Shown: positions 8,072 through 15,975, counted from the stretch's first letter. The stretch is DNA of 25,963 nucleotides from Lachnospiraceae bacterium (GCA_900766925.1 CAAFXG010000168.1:1-25963); one strand, 5' to 3'. A program made the numbers and translations. Notes: generated by a model not told the origin, from the sequence alone.

Positions 8072-10387
8072 TTACGCTCTACCTCCACTTCTTAAAGTAC
8101 GTCTGTCATTTGCGCTTACAATACGCTCATCAATTAAGTCATTGCCTAAATAAATCGGTATAGTGATGTCTCCAGTATTATACTGCAGGTTCTCAACCAA
8201 CTGAGTAAGCATATTTACAAGCCTGCTATTGCCTTCCGTATCTGTCTGCACTGGTGCATTATATCCGCCTACATTCTTAAGCATTGGCGCGCTCATCGGC
8301 ATAGTCAGTTTCATATCGCCTGCCATTGATTGCACTGCATCAACAAGCCTGTACTTGTTATCGTCTATGCCTTTAGCCATGCCTTGTATAAAGTCAGGCA
8401 TCCAGCTCTCATAATCAGTAAGTGGACCGACGTCTGGAACTGAGAAATGCAAGTAAGACTTGATTGTATTTGCTACGTCTTTCACCGCGCCTGTTATCTT
8501 AGAAATTCCGTTTTTAATACCTCTGGCAATTCCATCTATCAGATCACTTCCCCAGCTATACGCCTGTGAAGCAAGACCTTTAATAAAATTAACCGCATTA
8601 TTAAGTCCATTGCGTATAGTGTTATAAACATTATTTATACCATTGCTTACGGCTGACTTTATATTTGACAAGACGTTTGAAACGGTATTCCTAATCGTAT
8701 TCACTGCATTTATTACGAATGATTTTACCGCAGTCAAAACAGATGTGATTACTGTCTTTAGGTTGTTTAAGAAGGTATTAATAAAATTTCTAAAGCTCGC
8801 ACAATTATTATATAAGAGTGCGAAGGCACCTGCAAACGGATTGACAAGTAAAGTCAAAAGTGCCTGCCAATTATTCCTTACAAAATCAACTATACCAGAT
8901 AAAAAGTTCTTTACGTTTTGTACGGCAGTCGATACGACTAATTTTATGTTCTCCCATAAATTAATCCAAAAATTACGGAAGCTCTCGCAATTATTCCATA
9001 AATAGATAAATCCGGCTACAAGTGCCGTTATTGCCACGATTACAATACCTATAGGGTTTGCAAGCATAACTGCGTTTATCGCCGCAAAAGCACTCTTTGC
9101 AACACCTATAATCGGCGCAATCTGACCTATTGCCGTTATTAATGAACCAATACCGATTAATAATGGAGATATTACCGCAATAACACCAATAATTGATGCA
9201 ATAACAGACTGCACTGGTGAAGGTAATGAACCAAACGCCTTAGCAACGCCACTGACAACAGATGCCAGACCTGACAATACAGGAGCAAACGCACCACCTA
9301 ATTCAATAGCCGCGTTTTTCATATCATTCATTGCGATTTGCATATTATGGGCTGATGTGTCATTCATTTTATCCATTGCAGATGAAGCCGCACCCGTACT
9401 ATCACCCATTGCAATAAGAATATTATTAAAGTCTGCAGTACCGCCATTAAGGATTGAAAGCGCACCTGTACCAGCTTCCGTACTGCCCCACAACTGCGCG
9501 AATTTCTCACTATCTCCGCCTACACTTTGTCCTAATATATCAATGACGTCTGCAAGGCTCATTCCGCTTGCCATTAACTGTCCGAAAGACTGTCCCGTTT
9601 CTTCCTGCAATATCTGTCCTACAGTGCTACCACTCTTTGCTAATTCGTTAAGCATTGACTTCATGTATGTTGTTGCTTCTGCCGTAGCAATACCGCCTTT
9701 AGTCATTGCGACATAAGATGCACACAAGTTATCAATAGACACACCGTAAGCAGATGCCGACGGGATAACTTTACCCATTGAACTAGCAAGTTCATTAACT
9801 GTGGTCTTACCTAAATTCTGCGTTGTGATTAGCTTATCTGATATACTCTCTGCAGTTCCTGCTTTATCTCCATACGCATTCAGTGTAGTAGTCAATACGT
9901 CTACAGACGTAGCCATATCAGTAAAACCACCTACTGCAAGCGCATTAGCGGTAGCAACAAACTCTACAGACTTTGACGTATCAACACCTGCGGAAATAGC
10001 ACCATATGTAGCAAGCGCAATATCTTCCGCCGCAATACCAGTATCTGAACTCAACTGCATAATGGCGTCTGACATATCCATCATACTGCCTTTATATTTT
10101 ACTGACGCATCACCTGCGATTGTTTCAACTTGCGCTATAGCAGTCTCAAAACTCATAGCCGCGTCTGCCGTACCTTTTATGACTGCCTGTGCCGCAATAC
10201 TCACTGGTGCTAATGAAGCACCTATATTCTTGCAAGCCGTACCAACTGCACTTGCTTTATTTCCTATAGTCGCTGAACTGTCGTTAAAAGTCTTTTGAAC
10301 GTCCTGTATTGCTTGCTTTGCAACATTGCTTACGGTATTTTTACCCATTACAATATCTAAAGCAACTGCACCAACGCTTTGTGCCAT
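8072..10387 (-). CDS. Tape measure protein
   Basis: A 771-residue tail tape measure protein. Residues about 70-330 carry the phage-minor-tail/TP901 tape measure core, with recognisable stretches such as SFETAIAQVETIAG, TGIAAEDIALATYGAISAGVD and ELASSMGKVIPSA. A hydrophobic, Ala/Gly/Ile-rich segment at about 365-460 contains probable membrane-inserting helices. It is followed by NNCESFRNFW and NNCASFRNF repeats and a C-terminal YLHFSVPDVGPLTDYESWMP block typical of the family. At the usual scale of about 0.15 nm per residue it predicts a tail near 115 nm. It follows the tail chaperone genes as expected. Confidence 0.95.
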   Translation of the reverse strand: MAQSVGAVALDIVMGKNTVSNVAKQAIQDVQKTFNDSSATIGNKASAVGTACKNIGASLAPVSIAAQAVIKGTADAAMSFETAIAQVETIAGDASVKYKGSMMDMSDAIMQLSSDTGIAAEDIALATYGAISAGVDTSKSVEFVATANALAVGGFTDMATSVDVLTTTLNAYGDKAGTAESISDKLITTQNLGKTTVNELASSMGKVIPSASAYGVSIDNLCASYVAMTKGGIATAEATTYMKSMLNELAKSGSTVGQILQEETGQSFGQLMASGMSLADVIDILGQSVGGDSEKFAQLWGSTEAGTGALSILNGGTADFNNILIAMGDSTGAASSAMDKMNDTSAHNMQIAMNDMKNAAIELGGAFAPVLSGLASVVSGVAKAFGSLPSPVQSVIASIIGVIAVISPLLIGIGSLITAIGQIAPIIGVAKSAFAAINAVMLANPIGIVIVAITALVAGFIYLWNNCESFRNFWINLWENIKLVVSTAVQNVKNFLSGIVDFVRNNWQALLTLLVNPFAGAFALLYNNCASFRNFINTFLNNLKTVITSVLTAVKSFVINAVNTIRNTVSNVLSNIKSAVSNGINNVYNTIRNGLNNAVNFIKGLASQAYSWGSDLIDGIARGIKNGISKITGAVKDVANTIKSYLHFSVPDVGPLTDYESWMPDFIQGMAKGIDDNKYRLVDAVQSMAGDMKLTMPMSAPMLKNVGGYNAPVQTDTEGNSRLVNMLTQLVENLQYNTGDITIPIYLGNDLIDERIVSANDRRTLRSGGRA

Positions 10388-10400
10388 ATTAACCCCCTTT

Positions 10401-10691
10401 CTAAGCCTTTAACATAGCAAAGAGTTTATCCATACTCTCTGTATATTTTTGCTCGTTGTTAATCTTGTCACGATTTTTCCAATCGTTATATATTTTCTTT
10501 TGCGCGTCATTATATTTACTAATGACATCAGCGTCCGTTTCACTTCTAATCGCTACTATCTGACCTAGTGGTGTATCTGGCATAAGACAAGAAGTCAAAT
10601 TAAGGAATTCATCAAAGTCTAATTCTGTCACCTTAAGCCTTATGCCGTATTGACTTAAAAAACTCGCTTCTATCAAGTCATAATCATCCAC
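10401..10691 (-). CDS. Gp15-like tail assembly chaperone, frameshift-dependent part
   Basis: The reading frame encodes 96 residues from a GTG at 10691 and is a Gp15-like protein (DLIEASFLSQYGIRL ... LDFDEFLNLTSCLMPDTPLGQIVAIRSE) of the type placed between the major tail and tape measure genes. The frame is open only from 10724, just upstream of an A8 run. There is no ribosome site before the GTG and no ATG near the 5' end. It is therefore best read as the C-terminal extension of the upstream chaperone, joined by a -1 frameshift at 10712-10719 to give a 216-residue fusion. This corresponds to lambda gpGT and is thought to bind the tape measure protein during tail assembly. Confidence 0.85.
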   Translation of the reverse strand: MDDYDLIEASFLSQYGIRLKVTELDFDEFLNLTSCLMPDTPLGQIVAIRSETDADVISKYNDAQKKIYNDWKNRDKINNEQKYTESMDKLFAMLKA

Positions 10692-10708
10692 TAAATCATA
10701 GTAGCTTT

Positions 10709-11050
10709 CTATTTTTTTTCTGAATTACTCGCATTCTCAAATTCTTCATAAGGTTTATTATAAAGCACCGACATTGTAGCAAATATAATCGCCTGCATAT
10801 TTTCCGTATAATTTTCTGCGCCGTTTTCCTCGCCTGCCTGTCGCAGTTCTTCCATAAGCTCATTATACTGCTTCTCGCCAAATACCAGTCTAAGCATTTT
10901 TTCGTCTGTACTTGCATCCGGCTCCTTCTTAAAAAGTTCCTGCAATAATAAACCAGTTTTGTGGTCGGTCTTAAGCGTATAGACATTATCAATGAACTGG
11001 ATCTGTTTAGGTTCAAAATTCAACTTACTTCTAAAATTTGCTATTGCCAT
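10709..11050 (-). CDS. Tail assembly chaperone
   Basis: A 113-residue protein (FRSKLNFEPKQIQFIDNVYTLKTD at the start, acidic helical C-terminus) located between the major tail protein and the Gp15-like frame. Its position, length and the slippery A8 before its stop identify it as the short tail assembly chaperone, analogous to lambda gpG. It would coat the tape measure protein while the tail tube polymerises. The ATG has an AAGGAG ribosome site 8 bases upstream. A minority of ribosomes should read through into the downstream frame. Confidence 0.85.
   Translation of the reverse strand: MAIANFRSKLNFEPKQIQFIDNVYTLKTDHKTGLLLQELFKKEPDASTDEKMLRLVFGEKQYNELMEELRQAGEENGAENYTENMQAIIFATMSVLYNKPYEEFENASNSEKK
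10712..10719 (-). promoter_or_regulatory. Slippery A8 for programmed -1 frameshift
   Basis: The upstream chaperone ends GAA AAA AAA TAG, so the ribosome meets A AAA AAA immediately before the stop (10709-10711). A one-base backward slip gives ATA GAA AGC and continues as IESYYDLVDDYDL into the Gp15 frame. The Gp15 frame has a stop at 10725-10727, so the overlap of the two frames is only about a dozen bases and contains exactly this run. The pattern is characteristic of siphophage G/GT-type chaperone pairs. Confidence 0.85.
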
Positions 11051-11070
11051 AATATTAATCTCCTTAAATT

Positions 11071-11108
11071 AATAATAAAATAGGGCAGGGCAATTAATAC
11101 CCTACCCT
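11071..11108 (-). terminator. Attenuator-like terminator after the major tail gene
   Basis: The minus strand carries GGGTAGGG (11107-11100) and CCCTGCCC (11090-11083), an 8-bp stem with one G-U pair and a 9-base loop, followed by a T-rich stretch TATTTTATTATT. It lies in the 73-base gap between the major tail protein and the tail chaperone. Since essential tail genes follow, it probably acts as a partial terminator that keeps major tail mRNA in excess. Confidence 0.7.
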
Positions 11109-11123
11109 TAAAGGTTTCATGTG

Positions 11124-11576
11124 TTATGCACTAAGAGTACCTTCTGTCGGCTTACCATGTCCGATAAGTTCTGCCTCAAGTGCGCCTACGTCTGTAGCCT
11201 TACCGCCAATACCGTTGTTCTTAACGCCACACGCCATATGTTCCCAAGTAAGTGTTGTGCCGTCGGGATGCACAAGCCTAGCTGACACATAAGCGTCCTG
11301 TCCTGTAAGTAATAGCTTGCTTGCAATAAGATCATTACCAGCGTCGCCAATACAACGCTTGCCCTTAATCGTAATCTTAACTGATTTACCAGTAACAAGT
11401 GCTGACTGCCAACCGCCTGCCGCAAAAGAGTTCCAAGTCTCAGTATTATTTTCTACTTCAACATTTACTTCCTCAAGCTCTGCGACCTTGCTCCATACTG
11501 CAGTCTCGTCTTTTGCCGTATTAACTTCAAAGCTACCTACATGAACTGGGAATACTCCGCTTGTAATTACGCCCAT
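11124..11576 (-). CDS. Major tail (tube) protein
   Basis: A 150-residue protein with the beta-rich pattern of siphophage tail tube proteins: VHVGSFEVNTAKDETAVWSKVAELEEVNVEVENNTETWNSFAAGG is the recognisable first third (V11 to G55, key elements W28, W48 and the GGW turn), and AGNDLIASKLLLTGQDAY the middle. Two halves of a strand-rich fold are separated by the sequence KITIKGKRCIGD. It is followed by a terminator and the tail chaperones, exactly where the tube protein is found in TP901-1/A118-like phages. Good AAAGGAG ribosome site. Confidence 0.85.
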   Translation of the reverse strand: MGVITSGVFPVHVGSFEVNTAKDETAVWSKVAELEEVNVEVENNTETWNSFAAGGWQSALVTGKSVKITIKGKRCIGDAGNDLIASKLLLTGQDAYVSARLVHPDGTTLTWEHMACGVKNNGIGGKATDVGALEAELIGHGKPTEGTLSA

Positions 11577-11590
11577 CTTATCTCCTTTCT

Positions 11591-11983
11591 TTACTTTTCA
11601 AAGTAAATATTCATTTCAATAACGTATTCATATACGCTATCTGCGTCTTGGTCTACGTCAATTGGCTCGTTATTTAATAACTCAATAAAGAATACTTTCT
11701 TTTCTTTCAACATTAGGATATTTTTACTGACACTTTCTATTGCGTTATATAAATCCCAAGCCTTGCGCTCTGTATTAGCCTTATTTGTATCTCCATGAAT
11801 TAAAAGACTTACGCCCTTTTTATCATACACCTTGAGGCCACCTATTACTTCACGCCTTCCTGCGTCCTGCAGGTTATATACGCCAAGACTATTCTTTTTT
11901 TTACTGTCAAGCCTGCCTATGTAATAATTATCAAATAGACCAAAAGACTTCAACCAATCCCTTATATCTGCAAGTGTAATCAT
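11591..11983 (-). CDS. Minor capsid / tail completion protein (type 3)
   Basis: A 130-residue protein (ITLADIRDWLKSFGLFDNYYIGRLDSKK... YNLQDAGRREVIGGLKVYDKKGVSLLIHG) resembling the phage minor capsid family 3 proteins of Firmicutes, which are head-tail joining or tail-terminator proteins. The start chosen is ATG at 11983, which overlaps the upstream stop (TGATG) and lies 5 bases after GGGAGG. A TTG one codon earlier is less likely. It comes third in the run of three small minor capsid genes before the tail tube gene, the usual order. Confidence 0.75.
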   Translation of the reverse strand: MITLADIRDWLKSFGLFDNYYIGRLDSKKKNSLGVYNLQDAGRREVIGGLKVYDKKGVSLLIHGDTNKANTERKAWDLYNAIESVSKNILMLKEKKVFFIELLNNEPIDVDQDADSVYEYVIEMNIYFEK

Positions 11984-12357
11984 CAAAGCCTCCCTATCCT
12001 TTTCAATAACTTAGCATAAGCATTGCTTATAAAATTGTCATTTAAGAAGCTATCGAACCATTTACCGCCTGCTCGTGCATTATTTCCTCGCCTAAAGTTA
12101 TACTCTGGGTGAAAATACAATCGCCTTGCGTATGGCGTACTTGATACAATGCTTACTCTACCTTTTTCGCTATCATCAACAAAAGTGCTATCATCCTGCA
12201 GGTTTCCAGTATCAAACGGCATCACTTGTCTATCCCTTAATTCTGTAAGTGTAGCGTCTCCAGTCTGTGCAAGTGCTTCATACTGCGCGCCATCTAGCAT
12301 ATTTAGTACGCTCATATTAAGCTCAACTCTGCTTGTGACTTGTACGTTTCCTGCCAT
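11983..12357 (-). CDS. Minor capsid protein (type 2)
   Basis: A 124-residue protein that fits the phage minor capsid family 2, an HK97 gp10-like head-tail joining protein. Recognisable features are the RDRQVMPFDTGNLQDDSTFVDD segment (MPFDTGNLQ core at about 46-54), SSTPYARRLYFHPEYNFRRGNN (about 72-93), and GGKWFDSFL. The gene overlaps both neighbours by one base (TAATG at its start, TGATG at its end), showing tight translational coupling within the connector cluster. Confidence 0.8.
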   Translation of the reverse strand: MAGNVQVTSRVELNMSVLNMLDGAQYEALAQTGDATLTELRDRQVMPFDTGNLQDDSTFVDDSEKGRVSIVSSTPYARRLYFHPEYNFRRGNNARAGGKWFDSFLNDNFISNAYAKLLKRIGRL

Positions 12358-12695
12358 TATATCAACTCCAATGTCGTGTAATTTACAGTGCCGTCCGGGT
12401 TTAGATTCTTAGTGCCCTTATTTATGCTATATTCCTGTTCATTTATTACCACGCTACCCGAAGCAATAACCGGCAGGCTCTCGCATAAGTCACCTCTAAA
12501 TAATGCAACACCTTTTAATTCAATTTTTTCTTTGTCCTTTGTAAAACTTGCACGCGCGCCCATCTGTAAATTGCATTTTGTATCAATTACAATCGCACTC
12601 TCAAGCTCGCCGTCCTCATTAAGTTCTACATTGTCAAGCATAACCTTAATCGGTGTCTTGCAAAATCTTTTAATAACTAAGCAAGGGAATCCCAT
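12357..12695 (-). CDS. Minor capsid protein (type 1)
   Basis: A 112-residue protein resembling phage minor capsid family 1, a head-closure-type protein. Markers are the beta-rich middle (QMGARASFTKDKEKIELKG, about 45-63), the segment ALFRGDL and the end GTVNYTTLELI. It has a strong AAGGGGG ribosome site. Its neighbours are the head-tail connector upstream and minor capsid family 2 downstream, matching the standard connector order. Confidence 0.75.
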   Translation of the reverse strand: MGFPCLVIKRFCKTPIKVMLDNVELNEDGELESAIVIDTKCNLQMGARASFTKDKEKIELKGVALFRGDLCESLPVIASGSVVINEQEYSINKGTKNLNPDGTVNYTTLELI

Positions 12696-12696
12696 A

Positions 12697-13077
12697 CTAG
12701 CACCCCCTTAACACCCTTGAGCATAGCCCACACTTATGCAAGTGCTGATTAATACTCTTTGACACTGCTATGCCGTTTATGACTTCTGCGTTTGCACTCT
12801 GTCCGCTAAATGACATATTCGCTCCATTTAATGAATAGCTTGATAACATACTGTTGATAACATCTGCGTTCTCCGTTTCCCAGTCAGCAATCAAGCAAGC
12901 ACATTCTGTTATGATTTCCTGCTGATATTCAGTCAAGTTATCAAAGCCTATCGCAACTATACGATTATAGGTCAACGTGTCTATATGCTCGCTTGCCTGC
13001 CTCAAAGCCTTCTCAAGCTCAATGCCGTCAAGTGTGCCCTTGTATGTATTCTTGTAATATTCAATATCTGCATACAT
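12697..13077 (-). CDS. Head-tail connector (adaptor) protein
   Basis: A 126-residue, mostly helical protein (MYADIEYYKNTYKGTL... ALRQASEHIDTLTYNRI... ITECACLIADWE) with the layout of gp6/gp15-type head-tail adaptor proteins. The start at 13077 is preferred because AAAGGGGG lies 8 bases before it; an ATG seven codons further up would place this ribosome site inside the coding sequence. The upstream ATG overlaps the end of the 35-aa gene. It would sit under the portal as the first connector ring. Confidence 0.75.
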   Translation of the reverse strand: MYADIEYYKNTYKGTLDGIELEKALRQASEHIDTLTYNRIVAIGFDNLTEYQQEIITECACLIADWETENADVINSMLSSYSLNGANMSFSGQSANAEVINGIAVSKSINQHLHKCGLCSRVLRGC

Positions 13078-13094
13078 TTTAAGCACCCCCTTTA

Positions 13095-13202
13095 TCATTT
13101 TGCCGTTGCAGGCTTCTTTACTGTCTTAGGTGTTGGAGCAGGTTTCTTTTCCTGCTCCTTAACCTCGGTATTCTTTGGAATTAGACCAATAATCTTCCCC
13201 AT
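13095..13202 (-). CDS. 35-residue Lys/Pro/Ala-rich peptide after the capsid gene
   Basis: A short frame encodes MGKIIGLIPKNTEVKEQEKK followed by a Pro/Lys/Ala/Thr tail. It has an AAGGCGG-type ribosome site overlapping the major capsid stop codon and ends a few bases before the connector start. A hydrophobic MGKIIGLIP start followed by a basic low-complexity tail suggests a peptide that binds a protein surface or DNA in the particle. I do not recognise a characterised family. The spacing with both neighbours supports it being a real gene. Confidence 0.6.
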   Translation of the reverse strand: MGKIIGLIPKNTEVKEQEKKPAPTPKTVKKPATAK

Positions 13203-13215
13203 TGTTTACACCGCC

Positions 13216-14088
13216 TTACGCATTCTTCTTGTGAACGTAGATGCCTGCCGCCTTGTTCTCGTATGTGTCGCAAAGACCATAATTTCTGTAACCATACTTC
13301 CAAGCGTCTGCATCTGGGTTCTGTGCAGGAGCAATAATCTTAGGTACTGCGTGCTTTGTGAACTGAAGTGTTGCAGGCTTGTGGATAACCTCAAAGTTAA
13401 GTTCAACCGCGCCGGAAGCCTTCTTAAAGCCGCCCTTCTCCTCTCCGCCTGTCTTACCGTCAAGTAACTCAATAGCTGAATAGAAACGTGTCTGAGGAAC
13501 TGGTGTGATAGATGCAAATCTTGAAAGTACCTCACGCGACTTATTTGTGTCCATATCCTGCACAAGTCCTAAAAGTGTAGGAGTGATGAACAGATGTCTG
13601 TCTTCCATCGGCACTTCTGCTTCGTCCATATCTGATGTTGCTTTTCTTAATGCCGCAATAACGTCTGCACCTGTTGCAAGCGCACCTTCTGCAGTTCCTG
13701 CGCCTACTGTTGAAGCGTATGTTGCAAATCTGAACGCGTCAAGTTCTGGAACAACCTTTGTTCTGATGAACTCACCTGCAAGTCTACCAAAAGCAATGTT
13801 CTGTGACTCCTCATTGTCCATATCGTCAACTGTGAAAGCACGACCTCTCTCATAGTTGAACTTAACTGTCTCCCATGTCAACTCAACGTCGCCGTCTACA
13901 TATCCACTGTTACGGTTGTAATCCGCAAGTCCGTCCATTGATAACTTAGGAATTACGATCTCGTTTGCGTTTGCGCCCTGTCTTGCAAGGGTTGCGTCAC
14001 TCTCAAGCACTGCAGTAAGTGCTGACTGCTGATAAACTTCATCAAGTAGGTTAGTATAAACCTTTGCTAATGCAATAGAATTTGCCAT
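13216..14088 (-). CDS. Major capsid protein
   Basis: A 290-residue protein with the features of a Firmicutes siphophage HK97-like capsid protein: N-terminal ALAKVYTNLLDEVYQQSALT, the segment ANEIVIPKLSMDGLADYNRNSGY at about 42-64, VKFNYERGRAFTVDDMDNEES (about 75-95), HLFITPTLLGLV (about 165-176), and a C-terminal YGLCDTYENKAAGIYVHKK. No N-terminal delta domain is fused, in keeping with the separate scaffold gene just upstream. The strong AAAGGAG ribosome site agrees with high expression. Confidence 0.93.
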   Translation of the reverse strand: MANSIALAKVYTNLLDEVYQQSALTAVLESDATLARQGANANEIVIPKLSMDGLADYNRNSGYVDGDVELTWETVKFNYERGRAFTVDDMDNEESQNIAFGRLAGEFIRTKVVPELDAFRFATYASTVGAGTAEGALATGADVIAALRKATSDMDEAEVPMEDRHLFITPTLLGLVQDMDTNKSREVLSRFASITPVPQTRFYSAIELLDGKTGGEEKGGFKKASGAVELNFEVIHKPATLQFTKHAVPKIIAPAQNPDADAWKYGYRNYGLCDTYENKAAGIYVHKKNA

Positions 14089-14107
14089 GTCTTATTTCTC
14101 CTTTCGT

Positions 14108-14725
14108 TTATTTCTTTGGAGATAAGCCGAAAGCCTTTCTTAACGCGTTTTCCTGTTCGGTTGCGTCGTCATGCTCACCACTCACCCCAAATTTAATACC
14201 TTTGTCGTCATTTGACGTGCCCTTAAATGCCGGTACGTCCTTAAGCACCTGCTCAACTGCTTCCCTTACCTTGTCAGCTTTAATCTCGCCCTTGTCATCA
14301 ATAGCGTCCTTAAAATCTGCTGATTTAATAACATAAGGAATCGTATTTTTGTCTACACCTAAATCAAGGCAGTCATTAAACGCCTGCTTGCTTAAAAGCT
14401 CGTTTGTGAGCCTTGACTGTAGCTCTGTATTAGCATTCTGTAACTTAGTAAGTTCCCCAGCCTGTGCCTGTGCCTGTGTCTGCTTCTTTGACTTATAATC
14501 TCCGATAGCAGTCTTAATCTCATCCTCGCTCATACCCTGTTGCTCAAAGTACGATTTAAGGATTGCATTTTCTTTCTGCTGAACACCCTTATCAATCATT
14601 GACTGTATCTTGTCGTAATCAATTACGCTTTTACCGTCATTTGATGTCTGAGTATTGGTTGCACCGTTTCCGCCCTGTGCCTGCGTGTTATTATCCTGCT
14701 GAGTTGCAGTATTGTTGTTATCCAT
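14108..14725 (-). CDS. Capsid scaffold protein
   Basis: A 205-residue hydrophilic protein with a Gln/Asn/Thr-rich N-terminus (about 1-30), a helical middle with Gln/Lys/Ala coiled-coil character (about 38-112), and a DLGVDKNTIPYVIKSADF segment followed by an acidic helix. The end is a basic ALRKAFGLSPKK. This is the usual pattern of DUF4355/Gp20-like scaffold proteins next to the major capsid gene. The scaffold guides capsid assembly and leaves before DNA packaging. TAGGAGG lies 9 bases before the ATG, and a consensus promoter precedes it. Confidence 0.85.
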   Translation of the reverse strand: MDNNNTATQQDNNTQAQGGNGATNTQTSNDGKSVIDYDKIQSMIDKGVQQKENAILKSYFEQQGMSEDEIKTAIGDYKSKKQTQAQAQAGELTKLQNANTELQSRLTNELLSKQAFNDCLDLGVDKNTIPYVIKSADFKDAIDDKGEIKADKVREAVEQVLKDVPAFKGTSNDDKGIKFGVSGEHDDATEQENALRKAFGLSPKK

Positions 14726-14771
14726 AAGATAAATCCTCCTATTTTAACGACTTAGTTGTCCTATACCTATA

Positions 14772-14801
14772 ATTATATACACAACTTATGGTTTGCGTCA
14801 A
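14772..14801 (-). promoter_or_regulatory. Strong sigma-70-type promoter for the scaffold-capsid operon
   Basis: On the minus strand TTGACG (14801-14796) and TATAAT (14777-14772) are separated by 18 bases, with a TGTG element just upstream of the -10 region. It lies 47 bases before the scaffold start. The -35 box overlaps the TGA stop of the double-HTH regulator gene. It would transcribe scaffold, capsid and tail genes independently of the upstream packaging genes. Confidence 0.7.
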
Positions 14802-15486
14802 ATAAATGCAAACAAGATTTTATTTTTGAAATCTATATTTACCTCGTCGCATACGTCTGCATATTCATTTTTTATCTCATTAGTGCGTTCTATTAAAATA
14901 TCAAATCTTTCCTTTTGCGCTTCTTTAATCGTATTATGTATATCACATGATATTATATCTTCTTTTTTGACTTCAAATAATCTGCAAATCTTGGATAGCA
15001 TATTTTCACTTACTGCGCATTGTTCGTTCTCATACTTTGCATAAGTCTGTCGGGAAATACCTAGTAACCCAGATACATCTATTGCACTGCGTCCACTCCT
15101 TTGTCTTATTTCCTTAAGGTTATTACTATTAAGTATATACCTTAACTTGGGCATATTACTTTTTATAGACCTATGGTATATCTTAAATTCATAAGCCAGT
15201 TTATCCAGATATTCCTTTTTTCTGTTGTTATGCTGATTTACATATTCGTATTCACGTTCTGTACCTTCAAAATCAAAATGCAATAATTCGTTATAATCAG
15301 ATCCGACAATATCGCATATTTTAACTACACGTTCTTTCGGCATTCTCACAAAGCCATTTTCGTAGTTTTTATACTGTGGCAGTGATACACCGATTAATTC
15401 AGCCATTTTTAATTGCGTTATCTTTTTTTCTTTTCTCTTTTCCTTTAATCCCCAAAACTTAATAATGACAGTTTTTTACCTTTCAT
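14798..15486 (-). pseudogene. Double-HTH regulator with a frame break near its start
   Basis: The body encodes two XRE/Cro-CI helix-turn-helix domains. HTH1 reads LKEKRKEKKITQLKMAELIG onwards, with VSLPQYKNYENG; HTH2 reads LKEIRQRSGRSAIDVSGLLG, ISRQTYAKYENEQ. An ATG at 15486 has a perfect GGAGG 6 bases upstream, but its frame ends after 13 codons at 15445. A -1 step at the A6 run (15472-15477) would join it to the HTH frame and give a normal 229-residue protein. The only in-frame ATG (15406) has no ribosome site and would delete half of HTH1. So the gene is either broken by a one-base loss, rescued by slippage, or affected by a sequence error. It sits alone between head genes. Confidence 0.65.
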
Positions 15487-15590
15487 ATTCAACCTCCGAT
15501 ATGCAAAACTATACTTTGTTATTATTATTTTAACATAAAAACGGAACATATTTGCAATATTAAATTATATTTTTTACATAAAAACAGGCT

Positions 15591-15927
15591 AAAAATGTAA
15601 GTCAAAATTACATTTTACATACATAAAATTACGTTGGTATACGGCTCAACGCTTGTAAAATAAGGATGTCTTACAAAATTACAAAAAATATCAAAATATA
15701 CCAATACCATATAAAGTCATATTAAAATTTAACACAACACAAAACGTAATACCTGTGTATAATGTTAAATTTTAATATCGCTCTTTTAATAATATATATA
15801 TTATATAAAAAATGTAATTATGTAATATATAATATATTAGACTACCCTTAAAGCCAATAAAATCAAGGGTTTAGGGTGTCTTACATTTTGCATTACATTT
15901 GACTTACATTTTTTATTATGTAAGACA
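15591..15927. repeat. Iterated TGTAAG(A/T)C motif and long inverted repeat
   Basis: The 9-mer TGTCTTACA occurs at 15667-15675 and 15877-15885 and in reverse as TGTAAGACA at 15919-15927. The related TGTAAGTC occurs at 15596-15603 and in reverse at 15901-15908. In addition AAAAATGTAAGTCAAA (15591-15606) is matched exactly, in inverted orientation, at 15898-15913. Five related sites in 340 bases suggest operators or an initiator-binding region, most simply for the adjacent double-HTH regulator. Confidence 0.6.
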
Positions 15928-15975
15928 TATTGCAATTATCTTGCGTTGTGATATTATAAAAGCATAGTTAATCAT
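15916..15975 (-). CDS. Possible 19-residue leader peptide
   Basis: An ATG at 15975 lies 8 bases after GAAGGAG and opens a 19-codon frame (MINYAFIISQRKIIAICLT). The ribosome site is good, but the frame is short, hydrophobic and overlaps the repeated TGTAAG motifs. It may be a leader peptide or the remnant of a decayed gene. No family recognised. Confidence 0.2.
   Translation of the reverse strand: MINYAFIISQRKIIAICLT

Noticed and set aside
10696..11016. Alternative minus-strand frame of 106 codons inside the tail chaperone
   Set aside because: Arg/Leu/Cys-rich shadow in the third frame; the chaperone frame and the -1 frame explain the locus.
13206..13565. Minus-strand 119-codon frame within the capsid gene
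   Set aside because: Arg/Leu-rich out-of-frame shadow of the major capsid gene.
15841..15880. ACCCTT...AAGGGT inverted repeat as a terminator
   Set aside because: Only 6 bp with a 14-base loop and no following T-run; more likely part of the regulatory repeats.
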